The position numbers and the translations under genes were made by a program. Shown one piece after another: positions 1-7,757 of a stretch of 10,490 nucleotides of DNA (position 1 is the stretch's first letter; every line of letters begins with the position of its first letter). Source of the stretch: CBDCWA01 sp046048295. Lineage in GTDB: Bacteria; Pseudomonadota; Alphaproteobacteria; Rhizobiales; Hyphomicrobiaceae. The DNA is taken from NCBI GenBank assembly GCA_046048295.1, contig JBJOGJ010000135.1:1-10490 (forward strand), in the 5' to 3' direction. The notes beneath the pieces are model-generated. The model was not told where the DNA came from and made no database searches. It was given only the letters and a program-made list of their open reading frames with translations.

Positions 1-933
1 TTCCTCGACTGCTTTCTGGAGCTTTATGGCATCGCCCTTGGCATCACGGTCGACCCTGAGCTGGATGGCTGGCCGACCGTTCGAGAACAGCGCCACTTTC
101 TTGTCGAGCCCCCAGTCGATGATCGCGGCAACGTCCCTGAGGCGGAGCTTGGTGCCGTCCGGCAGCGACCGGACCGGCACTTCACCGAGCGCCTGTGCAG
201 TCGCCTCCTTCGCCTGCGTCCTGATGCGCGCCGTGCCGCGGTCGATTTCACCGACCGGCTTGGTGCCCGTCTCTGCCCTGATGGCCGCCGCCACGGAGGC
301 GAGAGTAAGCTCGTAGCGTTCGAGCACTTCGGGCCTGATCTCGATCCTGACTTCGGGATCGGAGGCGCCAGTCACGGTAACTGCAATGACACCGCGCTTG
401 ATCATGCGGGACTTGAGTTCGTCGCTGTAGCGGTCGAGCAATTCGATGCCAACGTTTCCGGAAATTACGACGTTGACGACGCGGTCATACCATCTGGTGC
501 GGCGGAAGATGGGCGGCTCGACATCGGCTGGCAGGTCTCGGACATCGTCGAGCACGGCGCGTACATCATCAAGCGCCTTGGTCATGTTCGAGCCAGGCTG
601 GAATTCTAGCCAGAAGCGCGCCTCGCCCTCGCTCGCCCTGCTGAACGAGTGCTGCACACCGTCGATCACCCTGAGTTTCGGCTCGATCTTCTGTACAACC
701 GCCTCATCGACCTCCTTGGGTCCAACACCCTTCCATTTCATCTGAAGCCTGATCGTCTCTACTGCGACGTCAGGGAAGTACTGGGCGCGGATCCGATTTG
801 CCGATACGAGCCCCGCCACAATGAGGAGCAGGAGCAGCAGGTTGGCGGCAGTGCGGTGGCGAACGAAATAGGCGAGTACGCCTTGCGACAATGCGCGGGA
901 ACGATCGGGGCGGTTTCCGTGGCCGGCGTTCAT
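1..933 (-). CDS. RND efflux transporter permease subunit (AcrB/HAE1-type), N-terminal part
   Basis: Inner-membrane pump of a proton-driven RND efflux system; substrate not predictable. The frame stays open from the ATG at 933 to the window edge (311 codons seen of roughly 1000-1050 usual), so the gene is cut by the window, not broken. Seen: an N-terminal transmembrane helix at residues about 27-46 (NLLLLLLIVAGLVSA), then the start of the periplasmic porter domain with family landmarks: YFPDV (52-56), GVGPKEVDEAVVQKIEP (69-85, the PGAS..VE..V..PIE region), DGVQHSFSRASEG (91-103), and LPADVEPP (134-141). The ATG overlaps the adaptor's TGA by 4 bases (ATGA), with AGAGG 8 nt upstream inside the adaptor gene, so translation is probably coupled. 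The adaptor next door supports an MFP-RND pump; no outer-membrane (TolC-like) gene is visible here. Family sure; substrate unknown. Confidence 0.93.
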   Translation of the reverse strand, partial: MNAGHGNRPDRSRALSQGVLAYFVRHRTAANLLLLLLIVAGLVSANRIRAQYFPDVAVETIRLQMKWKGVGPKEVDEAVVQKIEPKLRVIDGVQHSFSRASEGEARFWLEFQPGSNMTKALDDVRAVLDDVRDLPADVEPPIFRRTRWYDRVVNVVISGNVGIELLDRYSDELKSRMIKRGVIAVTVTGASDPEVRIEIRPEVLERYELTLASVAAAIRAETGTKPVGEIDRGTARIRTQAKEATAQALGEVPVRSLPDGTKLRLRDVAAIIDWGLDKKVALFSNGRPAIQLRVDRDAKGDAIKLQKAVEE

Positions 934-2429
934 GACCGCTGCCTCTGCGTACCTTCCTCGGCACGCAGACTTTCAAGTTGCTCGATCACCTCCTCGGTCG
1001 CCTCGCTGCGCAACAGCATGGCTCGGATGCTGTCCTTCTGTGCTTGCGATAGTCCGGTGCTGCTCTCGAGAAGGCCGCGGAGCTTATCACGATGGTCGTG
1101 CGTCAGTTTCACGAACCTGCCACTCTTTCCGCCGGTGGCGGCCTGCTGCCTGAGAGAGGCCGGAAGCTGGGGCTCGACAAGCACTCCGGGCGCCAGGAAC
1201 GGCATGCGCCTGCGAATGTACTTGGCACCAAATGGCACCTGGTCGACGATCAGGTCGTCGCCCTGGAAGCGAAGCACGCGTGCATTGACGGTTTCGAGCC
1301 GGTTGCCAGGGCCGATCACAAGGATTTCTCCGTCCACCGTGGCTGCCAGGGCTGGAATGACGGCGACATTGTCGATCTCGGGCTCCTCCACCTCGATGGT
1401 GACGAAGTCGCCAGGCTTGAGCGGCGATCTTTCGGCGTCGATGAGCCTCGCGTAGACGATCCGGCCGGCCTGGTTCGCCGACACGACAGCGGAGGACCTG
1501 TCGAGGCGGCCCTCGATGACGGCGACGCGCGTGCCAAGGGCCAGTTTCACCTTCACAGGCAGTTTCAGGAGCACGCTTGGGTTGGCCGGATTGACCAACC
1601 GCGCATAGGAGTCGTTGCGGACCGGAAATGATACCTCGAGCGAGCGCGGATCAATCAACGAACCAAGCTTCTCGTTCTGGGCAACGCGACGGCCGAGCGT
1701 GACACTGACAGCGGTCAGGCGGCCGGAGAACGGCGCCTTCATCGTCGAGTCGTTGAGCGCCCTCTGGGCATCCTTCAGAACGAGTTCGGCCCGCTCAACT
1801 GCTGCCACGCTCTGTTCGATACGGGCGAGACCCGCCGACAGTCCATTCTGCTTGGCAATGACCACCTGCTCGCCGGCCTTCACCGATAGCAGGGCCTGGT
1901 CGACAAGTGCCTCGGTCGTCACCTTCTTGTCCAGCAGTTGACGCTTGCGTTCGAGGTCGCGTTTCTGCACCAGGAGCTGGGCCTCCGCGGAGGCAAGCTC
2001 CGACCTGAGGTGGGCCACCGACGCCTTGGCCTCGGCCAAGGCCGATTTCGCCTGCGCCAGTGCTGCCTTGGCATCGACAACGCGCCGCTCGGCATTTTCG
2101 GGATCTATCGTAAAGAGGACCTCGCCCTGCTTGACGAGACGCCCGTCTCGGAAATTCGATGAAAGTGCGGTCAAGGGGCCGGTTGTCGCCGCCCGCAGGT
2201 CCAGCATGGTCCACGCATTGACCTGACCGAAAGCCACGAGGACCGGTTTGACAGTGCGGGGCGTGAGCACGCCGGCATCAACCGTATAGCTGCGTTCCTT
2301 GCTGCCCGGGCGCGCGGCTCCTTCATCAGCCGTCAGGGAGGCATAGAGGCGCCAGCCGCCAAAGGCAACGGCTGCAATTGTCACGATCGCCAGCGCGAGG
2401 CCGGTAACCGCGCGCGAGAGGAACCGCAT
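930..2429 (-). CDS. Efflux RND transporter periplasmic adaptor subunit (HlyD/MFP family)
   Basis: Membrane-anchored periplasmic adaptor bridging the RND pump encoded just downstream and an outer-membrane channel. 499 residues from the chosen ATG. Seen: an N-terminal membrane anchor (residues about 6-31, no lipobox Cys); first lipoyl half ending LVKQGEVLFTIDP (98-110); a long Ala/Glu/Lys/Arg-rich coiled-coil hairpin (about 113-227); second lipoyl half KAPFSGRLTAVSV (231-243); then beta-barrel segments (SLEVSFPV, 263-270; LKPGDFVTIEVEE, 337-349). Residues about 425-499 form a charged, probably helical tail beyond the usual end of the family, making it longer than typical adaptors (about 370-420). 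The ATG at 2429 was chosen over an in-frame ATG at 2501 because GGGGAG lies 8 nt upstream and the anchor then starts immediately; the upstream ATG has no good ribosome site. First gene of the operon seen here. Confidence 0.93.
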   Translation of the reverse strand: MRFLSRAVTGLALAIVTIAAVAFGGWRLYASLTADEGAARPGSKERSYTVDAGVLTPRTVKPVLVAFGQVNAWTMLDLRAATTGPLTALSSNFRDGRLVKQGEVLFTIDPENAERRVVDAKAALAQAKSALAEAKASVAHLRSELASAEAQLLVQKRDLERKRQLLDKKVTTEALVDQALLSVKAGEQVVIAKQNGLSAGLARIEQSVAAVERAELVLKDAQRALNDSTMKAPFSGRLTAVSVTLGRRVAQNEKLGSLIDPRSLEVSFPVRNDSYARLVNPANPSVLLKLPVKVKLALGTRVAVIEGRLDRSSAVVSANQAGRIVYARLIDAERSPLKPGDFVTIEVEEPEIDNVAVIPALAATVDGEILVIGPGNRLETVNARVLRFQGDDLIVDQVPFGAKYIRRRMPFLAPGVLVEPQLPASLRQQAATGGKSGRFVKLTHDHRDKLRGLLESSTGLSQAQKDSIRAMLLRSEATEEVIEQLESLRAEEGTQRQRS

Positions 2430-2741
2430 CAGATATGCTCCCCGGAAAAGCCGGTTTGAACCAGGAACCACTTTGCCCGATGCGGCCTGCAGGGTCCACA
2501 TCGGTCAGGCCCGATCATCAATCTGTGATCCCGGCCAAAACCTCACACCTGCGGCTACGCCGTGCACGCGTTTCCGGATGACTTCGGAAGAGGCCCTTCT
2601 GTGGTCAGGCGATTAATCAAGCTTCGCACGCCGGCTTTGCCTTCCGTACAGAGCCAACAGCGCTATGCCATAATTAAGTATATTTACAAGCGTACGAAAG
2701 AGTATATGGGTCGAGCTGGTCATTTTCTGAAAGGCGTACCT
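2430..2741. promoter_or_regulatory. Divergent intergenic region between the efflux operon and the methyltransferase gene
   Basis: This 312-bp gap must carry promoters for both directions. No convincing -35/-10 pair was found. The most likely core is the AT-rich patch at about 2667-2706 (containing CATAATTAAGTATATTTAC), which stands out from the GC-rich surroundings. Small inverted repeats are visible: ATCGG-N6-CCGAT (2500-2515), GATCA-N8-TGATC (2513-2530), and TTCCG-N8-CGGAA around 2571-2588. Any could bind a regulator, but each has only 5-bp arms, so chance is possible. No small gene is supported here. Confidence 0.4.
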
Positions 2742-3614
2742 ATGCACGCAGCATCCAAAATACTTGGCCTGCTGGCCACTTTCGCCCTGTTTGTCAGCGG
2801 AGGGGCGCTTCCTACGCTGGCGCAAGACGCACCGAAACAGGGCAAGGACTACAAGCCCGTTGATGGCATGGACGGCAAAGACGTCACGTGGGTCGGCACC
2901 GATCTGGTTGCAGTCAACCAGATGCTCGACATGGCGGGGGTGACCAACAAGGACTATGTGATCGACCTTGGTTCCGGCGACGGCCGGATGGTGATCGCGG
3001 CTGCCAAACGCGGCGCGCGCGGCCTGGGCATCGAATACAATCCGAAGCTCGTCGAGCTTTCGCAACGTCTAGCCAAAAAGGAGGGCGTTACCGATCGAGC
3101 CGAGTTCGTGAAGGCCGACATCTTCAAGAGTGACTTCTCCAAGGCGACGGTTCTGATGATGTACCTGCTGCCGGAGCTCAATCGGAAGCTACGCCCGACG
3201 ATCCTGAAGCTGAAACCAGGAACGCGAGTGACCTCCATCGCCTTCGACATGGGCACATGGAAAGCTGACAGGACACAGCGCGTGAAGGCCTGCGATATGG
3301 CAGATGGCTGCACTGCCTATCTCTGGATTGTGCCGGCTCGGGTTGGCGGGCGCTGGCAACTCGGCGATGGCAGACTGTCATTGAAACAGAGGTTCCAGTA
3401 TGTCTCAGGGACCTATCAGGTGAAGGGCAAGCGCCACAAGGTAACGAATGGCGTTATCGACGGTGCGAATATTACCTTCCGTGCCAACGGGCTCACTTAC
3501 CAGGGCAAGATTGACGGCAAAGCCATGACCGGCACGTTCACTCCGGTAAAGGACAAGAACGCCAAAGCAACGCCGTGGCGTGCCGAAATGGCGGTCGTGG
3601 CAAAGCGTAATTGA
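2742..3614 (+). CDS. Putatively exported class I SAM-dependent methyltransferase (FAM173/ATPSc-KMT-like) with extra C-terminal domain
   Basis: Likely a small-protein or lysine methyltransferase-type enzyme; the substrate is unknown. 290 residues. Seen: a signal peptide at 1-28 (Lys at 6, hydrophobic core LGLLATFALFVSG, likely cut near TLAQ-DA); DVTWVGTDLVAVNQML (47-62) matching the segment before the Rossmann fold in the FAM173 family; SAM-binding motif I VIDLGSGDGRMVIAAAKRGA (73-92) followed by the acidic GLGIEYN (94-100); FVKADIF (122-128); MMYLLPELNRKLRP (139-152) and LKPGTRVTS (157-165), all typical of that family. Residues about 200-290 are an added beta-rich-looking Gly/Thr region. The ATG at 2742 has GAAAGG 7 nt upstream and opens the signal peptide directly; in-frame ATGs at 2562 and 2706 would bury it. 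A signal peptide on a SAM enzyme is odd, since SAM is cytoplasmic. The methyltransferase fold is certain; location and substrate are not. Confidence 0.88.
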   Translation: MHAASKILGLLATFALFVSGGALPTLAQDAPKQGKDYKPVDGMDGKDVTWVGTDLVAVNQMLDMAGVTNKDYVIDLGSGDGRMVIAAAKRGARGLGIEYNPKLVELSQRLAKKEGVTDRAEFVKADIFKSDFSKATVLMMYLLPELNRKLRPTILKLKPGTRVTSIAFDMGTWKADRTQRVKACDMADGCTAYLWIVPARVGGRWQLGDGRLSLKQRFQYVSGTYQVKGKRHKVTNGVIDGANITFRANGLTYQGKIDGKAMTGTFTPVKDKNAKATPWRAEMAVVAKRN

Positions 3615-3674
3615 GCCCTGGCGCGGGCTTCGAAGCGGCGCTGCGCGGATACTTCCTGGCAACGGGATGGTCAT

Positions 3675-3690
3675 GCGCGAAGCATCGCGC
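3675..3690 (+). other. Short GC-rich hairpin in the methyltransferase-permease gap
   Basis: GCGCGA-AGCA-TCGCGC is a perfect 6-bp stem with a 4-nt loop in the 153-bp gap between the two plus-strand genes. It is followed by CTCCCC and an A-run, not a T-run, so it is not a plus-strand intrinsic terminator. It may be an mRNA hairpin or chance. The rest of the gap shows only the permease ribosome-binding site (GAGAGGA at 3754-3760). Confidence 0.35.
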
Positions 3691-3767
3691 CTCCCCAAAA
3701 AATGCGAGATTGCCAGCCGGACGGGCAGCAATCCTAGTAAGGAACCGCCACCCGAGAGGATGACCAC

Positions 3768-5117
3768 ATGTCCGCCCCCGAGCACGACGCAAAGCCCCTG
3801 AAAGTCATAACCATTACTGATGCAGTCTCGTTCTGCGTCGGTGTCGTCGTGGGCATAGGTATCTTCAGGATGCCGCCTCTCGTTGCCGCCAATACCGGCA
3901 ACGAGACGCTGTTCATAGCGGCTTGGGTGCTCGGCGGCATCGCCATGCTCATCGGGATGCTTTGCTATGCAGAAATGGCCAGCGCCCACCCGCATGCGGG
4001 CGGTGAGTACCATTTTCTCCGATTGGCATACGGCCAGCGTCTCGCGACCCTCTTCGCATGGGCCCGCTGCACCGTGATCCAGACCGGCGCAATCGCACTC
4101 GTCGCTTTCGTCTTCGGCGACTATGCGCAGCAGGTTTTCCCGCTTGGTCCCTACGGCCCCACCATTTGGGCAGGCATATCCGTGGTTGCACTGACCGGCG
4201 TCAATCTCGTCGGCACTCCTCCCGGCAAGCGCGTGCAGATCGCCTTTGCGGTCGCCACCGTCGCCCTAGTCTGTGTCGTCATCGCAGCAGGACTGATAAG
4301 CCCTGCCGCAAAGCCTGCTGCGGTCGCAGCCACCAGCGCCACCGGCCTCAGTGGGGCGTTTGGCCTCGCCATGGTGTTCGTCCTCCTCACCTATGGCGGG
4401 TGGAACGAGATCGCCTACTTGTCGGGCGAGATGCGGGACCCCCGGCGCGAGATGCTGCTGACCGCAGTTATCGGAACCGGCATCGTCACCGCGCTTTATG
4501 TCGCGGTCAACGTAACGTACCTGCATCTGTTCGGTTTACAGGGCCTCGCCGAGAGCAAGGCAATCGGTGCCGACTTCATGCGACAGATCGCGGGCGAAAC
4601 TGGCGCATTGGTACTGTCGGTCATCATCTGCTGCGCAGCGCTTTCAACACTCAACGCCACGATATTCACCGGCGCCCGCGTATACTATGCACTGGGCAAC
4701 GACCTGCCTATCGTCAGGCGTCTTGGTGTGTGGAGCGAAAGTGGCGACAACCCGCAGAACGCATTTCTTCTCCAGGCAGCTCTTTCCCTTCTCCTCGTCG
4801 CGTTCGGTGGATACACGCGCGACGGGTTCTCGGCGATGGTGGACTACACCGCGCCAGTGTTCTGGTCGTTCCTCCTGCTCACCGCGCTGGCGCTGTTCAT
4901 CCTGCGCAACCGCCCTGCGGCCGGAACAAATGTCTACCGGGTGCATCTCTATCCGCTGACACCGGCAATATTCGTCGCGATGTGCGCCTACCTGCTCTAT
5001 TCCAGCGTGAATTATACGGGCAAAGGCGCACTCGTCGGGCTCGCCGTGCTGGCTTTGGGACTGCCGCTGGCGATCTTCGGGACGGCACGGTCGGCCGAGG
5101 CGAAGGCGGCGGAGTAG
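3768..5117 (+). CDS. APC-superfamily amino acid permease
   Basis: Inner-membrane secondary transporter for amino acids or related amines; the exact substrate cannot be read from sequence. 449 residues with about 11-12 hydrophobic helices and a soluble C-terminal tail (RSAEAKAAE). Seen: the unwound TM1 substrate-binding motif GIGIFRMPP (29-37, the GxGxFxxP pattern of APC transporters); YAEMASAHPHAGGEYHFLR (67-85), matching the conserved AEL..P.aGGeY segment of TM2-loop-TM3; GGWNEIAYLSGEMRDPRREM (210-229), the TM6 region where the family has a conserved acidic residue followed by NP/DP-R; and SLLLVAFGGYTRDGF in the C-terminal half. It looks closest to LAT-like/AGT members. ATG at 3768 has GAGAGGA 7 nt upstream. 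It follows the methyltransferase by 153 bp on the same strand, so shared transcription is possible but not shown. Its stop codon is 4 bp from the convergent DUF1501 stop. Confidence 0.92.
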   Translation: MSAPEHDAKPLKVITITDAVSFCVGVVVGIGIFRMPPLVAANTGNETLFIAAWVLGGIAMLIGMLCYAEMASAHPHAGGEYHFLRLAYGQRLATLFAWARCTVIQTGAIALVAFVFGDYAQQVFPLGPYGPTIWAGISVVALTGVNLVGTPPGKRVQIAFAVATVALVCVVIAAGLISPAAKPAAVAATSATGLSGAFGLAMVFVLLTYGGWNEIAYLSGEMRDPRREMLLTAVIGTGIVTALYVAVNVTYLHLFGLQGLAESKAIGADFMRQIAGETGALVLSVIICCAALSTLNATIFTGARVYYALGNDLPIVRRLGVWSESGDNPQNAFLLQAALSLLLVAFGGYTRDGFSAMVDYTAPVFWSFLLLTALALFILRNRPAAGTNVYRVHLYPLTPAIFVAMCAYLLYSSVNYTGKGALVGLAVLALGLPLAIFGTARSAEAKAAE

Positions 5118-5121
5118 CGGC

Positions 5122-6342
5122 TCAGGCGATCAGCCCATCGAGCGTCCGTACGCCGGCGCTATCCGGGAATACTGCCGTCGACAGATCTCCGGGCCGGATA
5201 CGGAACTGTGCCGCAAGCAGCCCCTTTGCGACGGAGCGCACGTCGAGCGTCGGCTTGAGGTCGCGCCCCTCATAGAGTTTGGAGGGCTGTAATCCCGGCC
5301 AGTCCGCCATCATCCGGCCACCGGCGACACTGCCGCCTGCTACGAGTGCTATCGTGCCGGTACCGTGGTCGGTGCCGTTAGAGCCATTTGCGCGCGCCGT
5401 ACGCCCGAACTCGGTGACAAGGAGAACGACCGTCTCGCGCCATACAGCGGGACCAAGATCATCCACCAGCGCCTTGATTGCCGTGTCCAGTCCTGCGAGC
5501 CCATTATAGAGCTGGCCATTGAGCACGCCAGCATTGGCATGGGTATCCCAGCCGCCAATGCTGAGTACGCCGACGCGGGGACCTTCCGGAGCCTTGAGCA
5601 GCCTGGCGGCTGCGGTCATAGCCGCCATCACCTGGCGAAACCGCCCCTTGGCATCTTCGCGGTTGGCGCTTCCAGTCCCCATCTTCTCGATCTCCAACCC
5701 CTTGGCGAGGGCCACCGCAAGGGCAGCATCAGTTTCACCGTATAAGTCGGCGAGGCGGTCGAGCGTCGAAACATGTAGCGGCCGTTTCGTGGCCTTAGGT
5801 ATCCAGGACATTACCGGCGCAGACCCGCGCATCAGCAACGGAACCACTGCGTCGAGAGCCAGCCCCTGCGCATGGGCCCGCCCGCTTGTCCGCATCGCGT
5901 TGACCGCACGATTGAGCCAGCCGTCCCGCGCCTGGCCGACGCCGCCGAGCCCGCTCTCGAGTACATCCTGGCCATCGAAATGCGAGCGCCCGCGATAGGG
6001 CGAAGCAACCGCATGCAGAACGATTGCCTGGCGCTGCTGGTAGAGGCGATGCAGATAGGGCATAGCCGGATTAAGCGCGAAGAATCCATCGAGTGCCAGA
6101 CCTGAACCCTGGCCCGAACCGGCAATCGCGAGTTCGCCGCGAAGTGAGGCATAGGCTGGATCTCCCACGGGTGCCGCCACGGCAAGCCCATCTAGCGCGC
6201 CGCGGAGCACAATTGTGAGGAAACGCGGATCCGATGCTGCTGCGTGCCCTAGCGGTACATGGCCAGCCATGGCGAGCGTCGCGGATAGCCCGACGAGAAC
6301 CTGGCGGCGGTCCGGGCCCTTGGGCGATGTGCTGGGGTCCAT
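5122..6342 (-). CDS. DUF1501 domain-containing protein with twin-arginine signal
   Basis: Exported protein of the DUF1501 family, related to the alkaline phosphatase/sulfatase superfamily; no reaction is established that I can name. 406 residues. Seen: a Tat-type N-terminus (DRRQVLVGL at 11-19, then an Ala-rich hydrophobic stretch ending HAAA at 33-36); LRGALDGLAVAAP (46-58), the family's LRGGxDGL motif with Ala for one Gly; SPYRGRSHFDGQDVLESG (114-131); GGWDTHANAG (263-272); TEFGRTARANGSNGTDHGTG (310-329); GGSVAGGRMMADWPGL (336-351), all hallmark blocks and in order, so the protein looks complete. The ATG at 6342 has GGAG 6 nt upstream; the ATG at 6348 directly abuts that GGAG, and the 6555 start would bury the Tat signal. 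It lies 2 bp after the DUF1800 stop, so the two are co-translated from one mRNA. Family sure, role unknown. Confidence 0.94.
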   Translation of the reverse strand: MDPSTSPKGPDRRQVLVGLSATLAMAGHVPLGHAAASDPRFLTIVLRGALDGLAVAAPVGDPAYASLRGELAIAGSGQGSGLALDGFFALNPAMPYLHRLYQQRQAIVLHAVASPYRGRSHFDGQDVLESGLGGVGQARDGWLNRAVNAMRTSGRAHAQGLALDAVVPLLMRGSAPVMSWIPKATKRPLHVSTLDRLADLYGETDAALAVALAKGLEIEKMGTGSANREDAKGRFRQVMAAMTAAARLLKAPEGPRVGVLSIGGWDTHANAGVLNGQLYNGLAGLDTAIKALVDDLGPAVWRETVVLLVTEFGRTARANGSNGTDHGTGTIALVAGGSVAGGRMMADWPGLQPSKLYEGRDLKPTLDVRSVAKGLLAAQFRIRPGDLSTAVFPDSAGVRTLDGLIA

Positions 6343-6344
6343 CG

Positions 6345-7757
6345 TCATCTCCGTTGAAAGCTTGCCGACATGATCAGTAACTCGAAGCCCTGCGACTTTG
6401 TCTCCGCACGCCGAATTGCCTCGTACTCGGCCGGCAGGAGGCCGTCTTGGAAGAGGCTTCTTGCAACGGATCGGGGGTCGCCGTTGCGGGCCGCTCGCGC
6501 AGCAAACAGCTCCGCAACCCGCAACCGCTCGCGCACCGCTGACGGTCCCATCCATGCCTCGTCGTCATCCGGCCAGCCCTTCGGGGATGGCGGGTTCCAG
6601 ATCGGCTGGCCCAGGGCTGCCGAAAGGCGGGCGGCTCGCATGGGCGGAATGTCGACATCGAGACCCCGCATCATGGCGACGAGGAAATCGTAGGGAGGAA
6701 GTATTTTCGTGGACCTGGCCGCCCAGGCCTCATCCGAGGTAACGAGCGCACGCGAAACCTCGCCAAGTTGCCCGCCCGTATCGAGGAAGGTCTTCTCAAG
6801 CCTTGCCACCAGGCTAGGCGATGCAGCATCGCCTGTAAAATGTCTCGCGAGCTTGCCAGCGATGTGCCTTGCCGTCGCCGGGTGCCGCGACAGGTCAGCT
6901 AGCACTGCCTCGCCGGTTGCCACCCCACGATCGGGATAGCGCCTGCCCAGCACCGACCAGTCGCCCGGCTCGTGGCGGGGGCGGAAGAAGGCAAACCGCC
7001 CCGCCTCGAAGCGCTGCTGGCGTACGCCGGCAACGCCCCAGCCAGTGATGATCCTCGCGAGGTTGGTGACATCCTCCTGTGTATAGCCGGCCCCCACGCC
7101 GACGGTATGCAGTTCGAGGATCTCTCGCGCCAAATTCTCGTTGAGCCCCCTGCCGCGCTTCTTGCCGGTGCGGCTGTTCGGCCCGAAGGATTTGTCGTTA
7201 TCCAGGTAAATGAGCATCGCAGGGTGCTGCTCGACCGCCCTGAGCATGTCAGCGAAGCGCCCCAGCACGTGTGGGCGGATCGCTTCACGCTCGAAACCAC
7301 CAGACATGACGCGCACCGGTCCACTTTTTCCGGCGGAAATTGCAAAATGATTCGACCAGAACTGGACCAAACGCTCAACGAAACCGTTGTCCGTCTTGAC
7401 GGCGTGAGCGAACCTCGCCTCGACCTCGGCCTGCCAGATCTCCCTCCTGACAGCGGCACGCATTGTGCTACCATTCCCGGCGTCCCGAACCGGCTTCTGG
7501 CTGCCGGCACTGTCGGTCATTACCGGGGCGGGCACTGCCTTTTGCCTTCCGGCACGATCGGCCATACGCGCGTCGAGGAAGCGGCGATACGCTTCATGGC
7601 TCGCCACCAAAGACTGCGAGGCGACAAGTGCCTCACCAGGATGATCGAGAGCACGGATCAGAAAACCACGCGGGTCTCCGCCGATTCTTTCCAGGTCACG
7701 CGGCCTAACACCGAGACCGAACCTGCGTAGTGCAGTCACGCCATCGTTCCGTGCCAT
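6345..7757 (-). CDS. DUF1800 domain-containing protein
   Basis: Family of unknown function that is commonly encoded next to DUF1501 proteins, as here. 470 residues. Seen: ALRRFGLGVRP (9-19) at the start of the domain; RLVQFWSNHFAISAGKSG (129-146); FEREAIRPHVLGRFADMLRA (155-174); HPAMLIYLDNDKS (178-190); GRGLNENLAREILELHTVG (202-220), the strongest family signature; GYTQEDVTNLARIITGW (224-240). These blocks are intact and in family order. No signal peptide or membrane segment is seen, unlike its partner, which has a Tat signal. The ATG at 7757 is preferred (GCGAGG 6 nt upstream) over a TTG at 7772, which lies just upstream of that ribosome site. First gene of the pair; its stop is 2 bp before the DUF1501 ATG. 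Function not assignable; the two products probably act together (inference). Confidence 0.93.
   Translation of the reverse strand: MARNDGVTALRRFGLGVRPRDLERIGGDPRGFLIRALDHPGEALVASQSLVASHEAYRRFLDARMADRAGRQKAVPAPVMTDSAGSQKPVRDAGNGSTMRAAVRREIWQAEVEARFAHAVKTDNGFVERLVQFWSNHFAISAGKSGPVRVMSGGFEREAIRPHVLGRFADMLRAVEQHPAMLIYLDNDKSFGPNSRTGKKRGRGLNENLAREILELHTVGVGAGYTQEDVTNLARIITGWGVAGVRQQRFEAGRFAFFRPRHEPGDWSVLGRRYPDRGVATGEAVLADLSRHPATARHIAGKLARHFTGDAASPSLVARLEKTFLDTGGQLGEVSRALVTSDEAWAARSTKILPPYDFLVAMMRGLDVDIPPMRAARLSAALGQPIWNPPSPKGWPDDDEAWMGPSAVRERLRVAELFAARAARNGDPRSVARSLFQDGLLPAEYEAIRRAETKSQGFELLIMSASFQRR

Noticed and set aside
649..1455. 268-codon plus-strand open frame opposite the RND and adaptor genes
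   Set aside because: It is antisense to two genes with clear family motifs, crosses their junction, and its translation shows no recognisable domain; typical of frames opened by GC-biased third positions.
3675..3700. Intrinsic terminator after the methyltransferase
   Set aside because: The hairpin is followed by CTCCCC and A residues, not T residues.
4058..5275. 405-codon plus-strand frame overlapping the APC permease
   Set aside because: Arg/His-rich translation without membrane helices, shifted frame within a clear permease gene; a shadow.
6972..7730. 252-codon plus-strand open frame opposite the DUF1800 gene
   Set aside because: Mirror frame of a well-conserved gene, no ribosome site or family signature.
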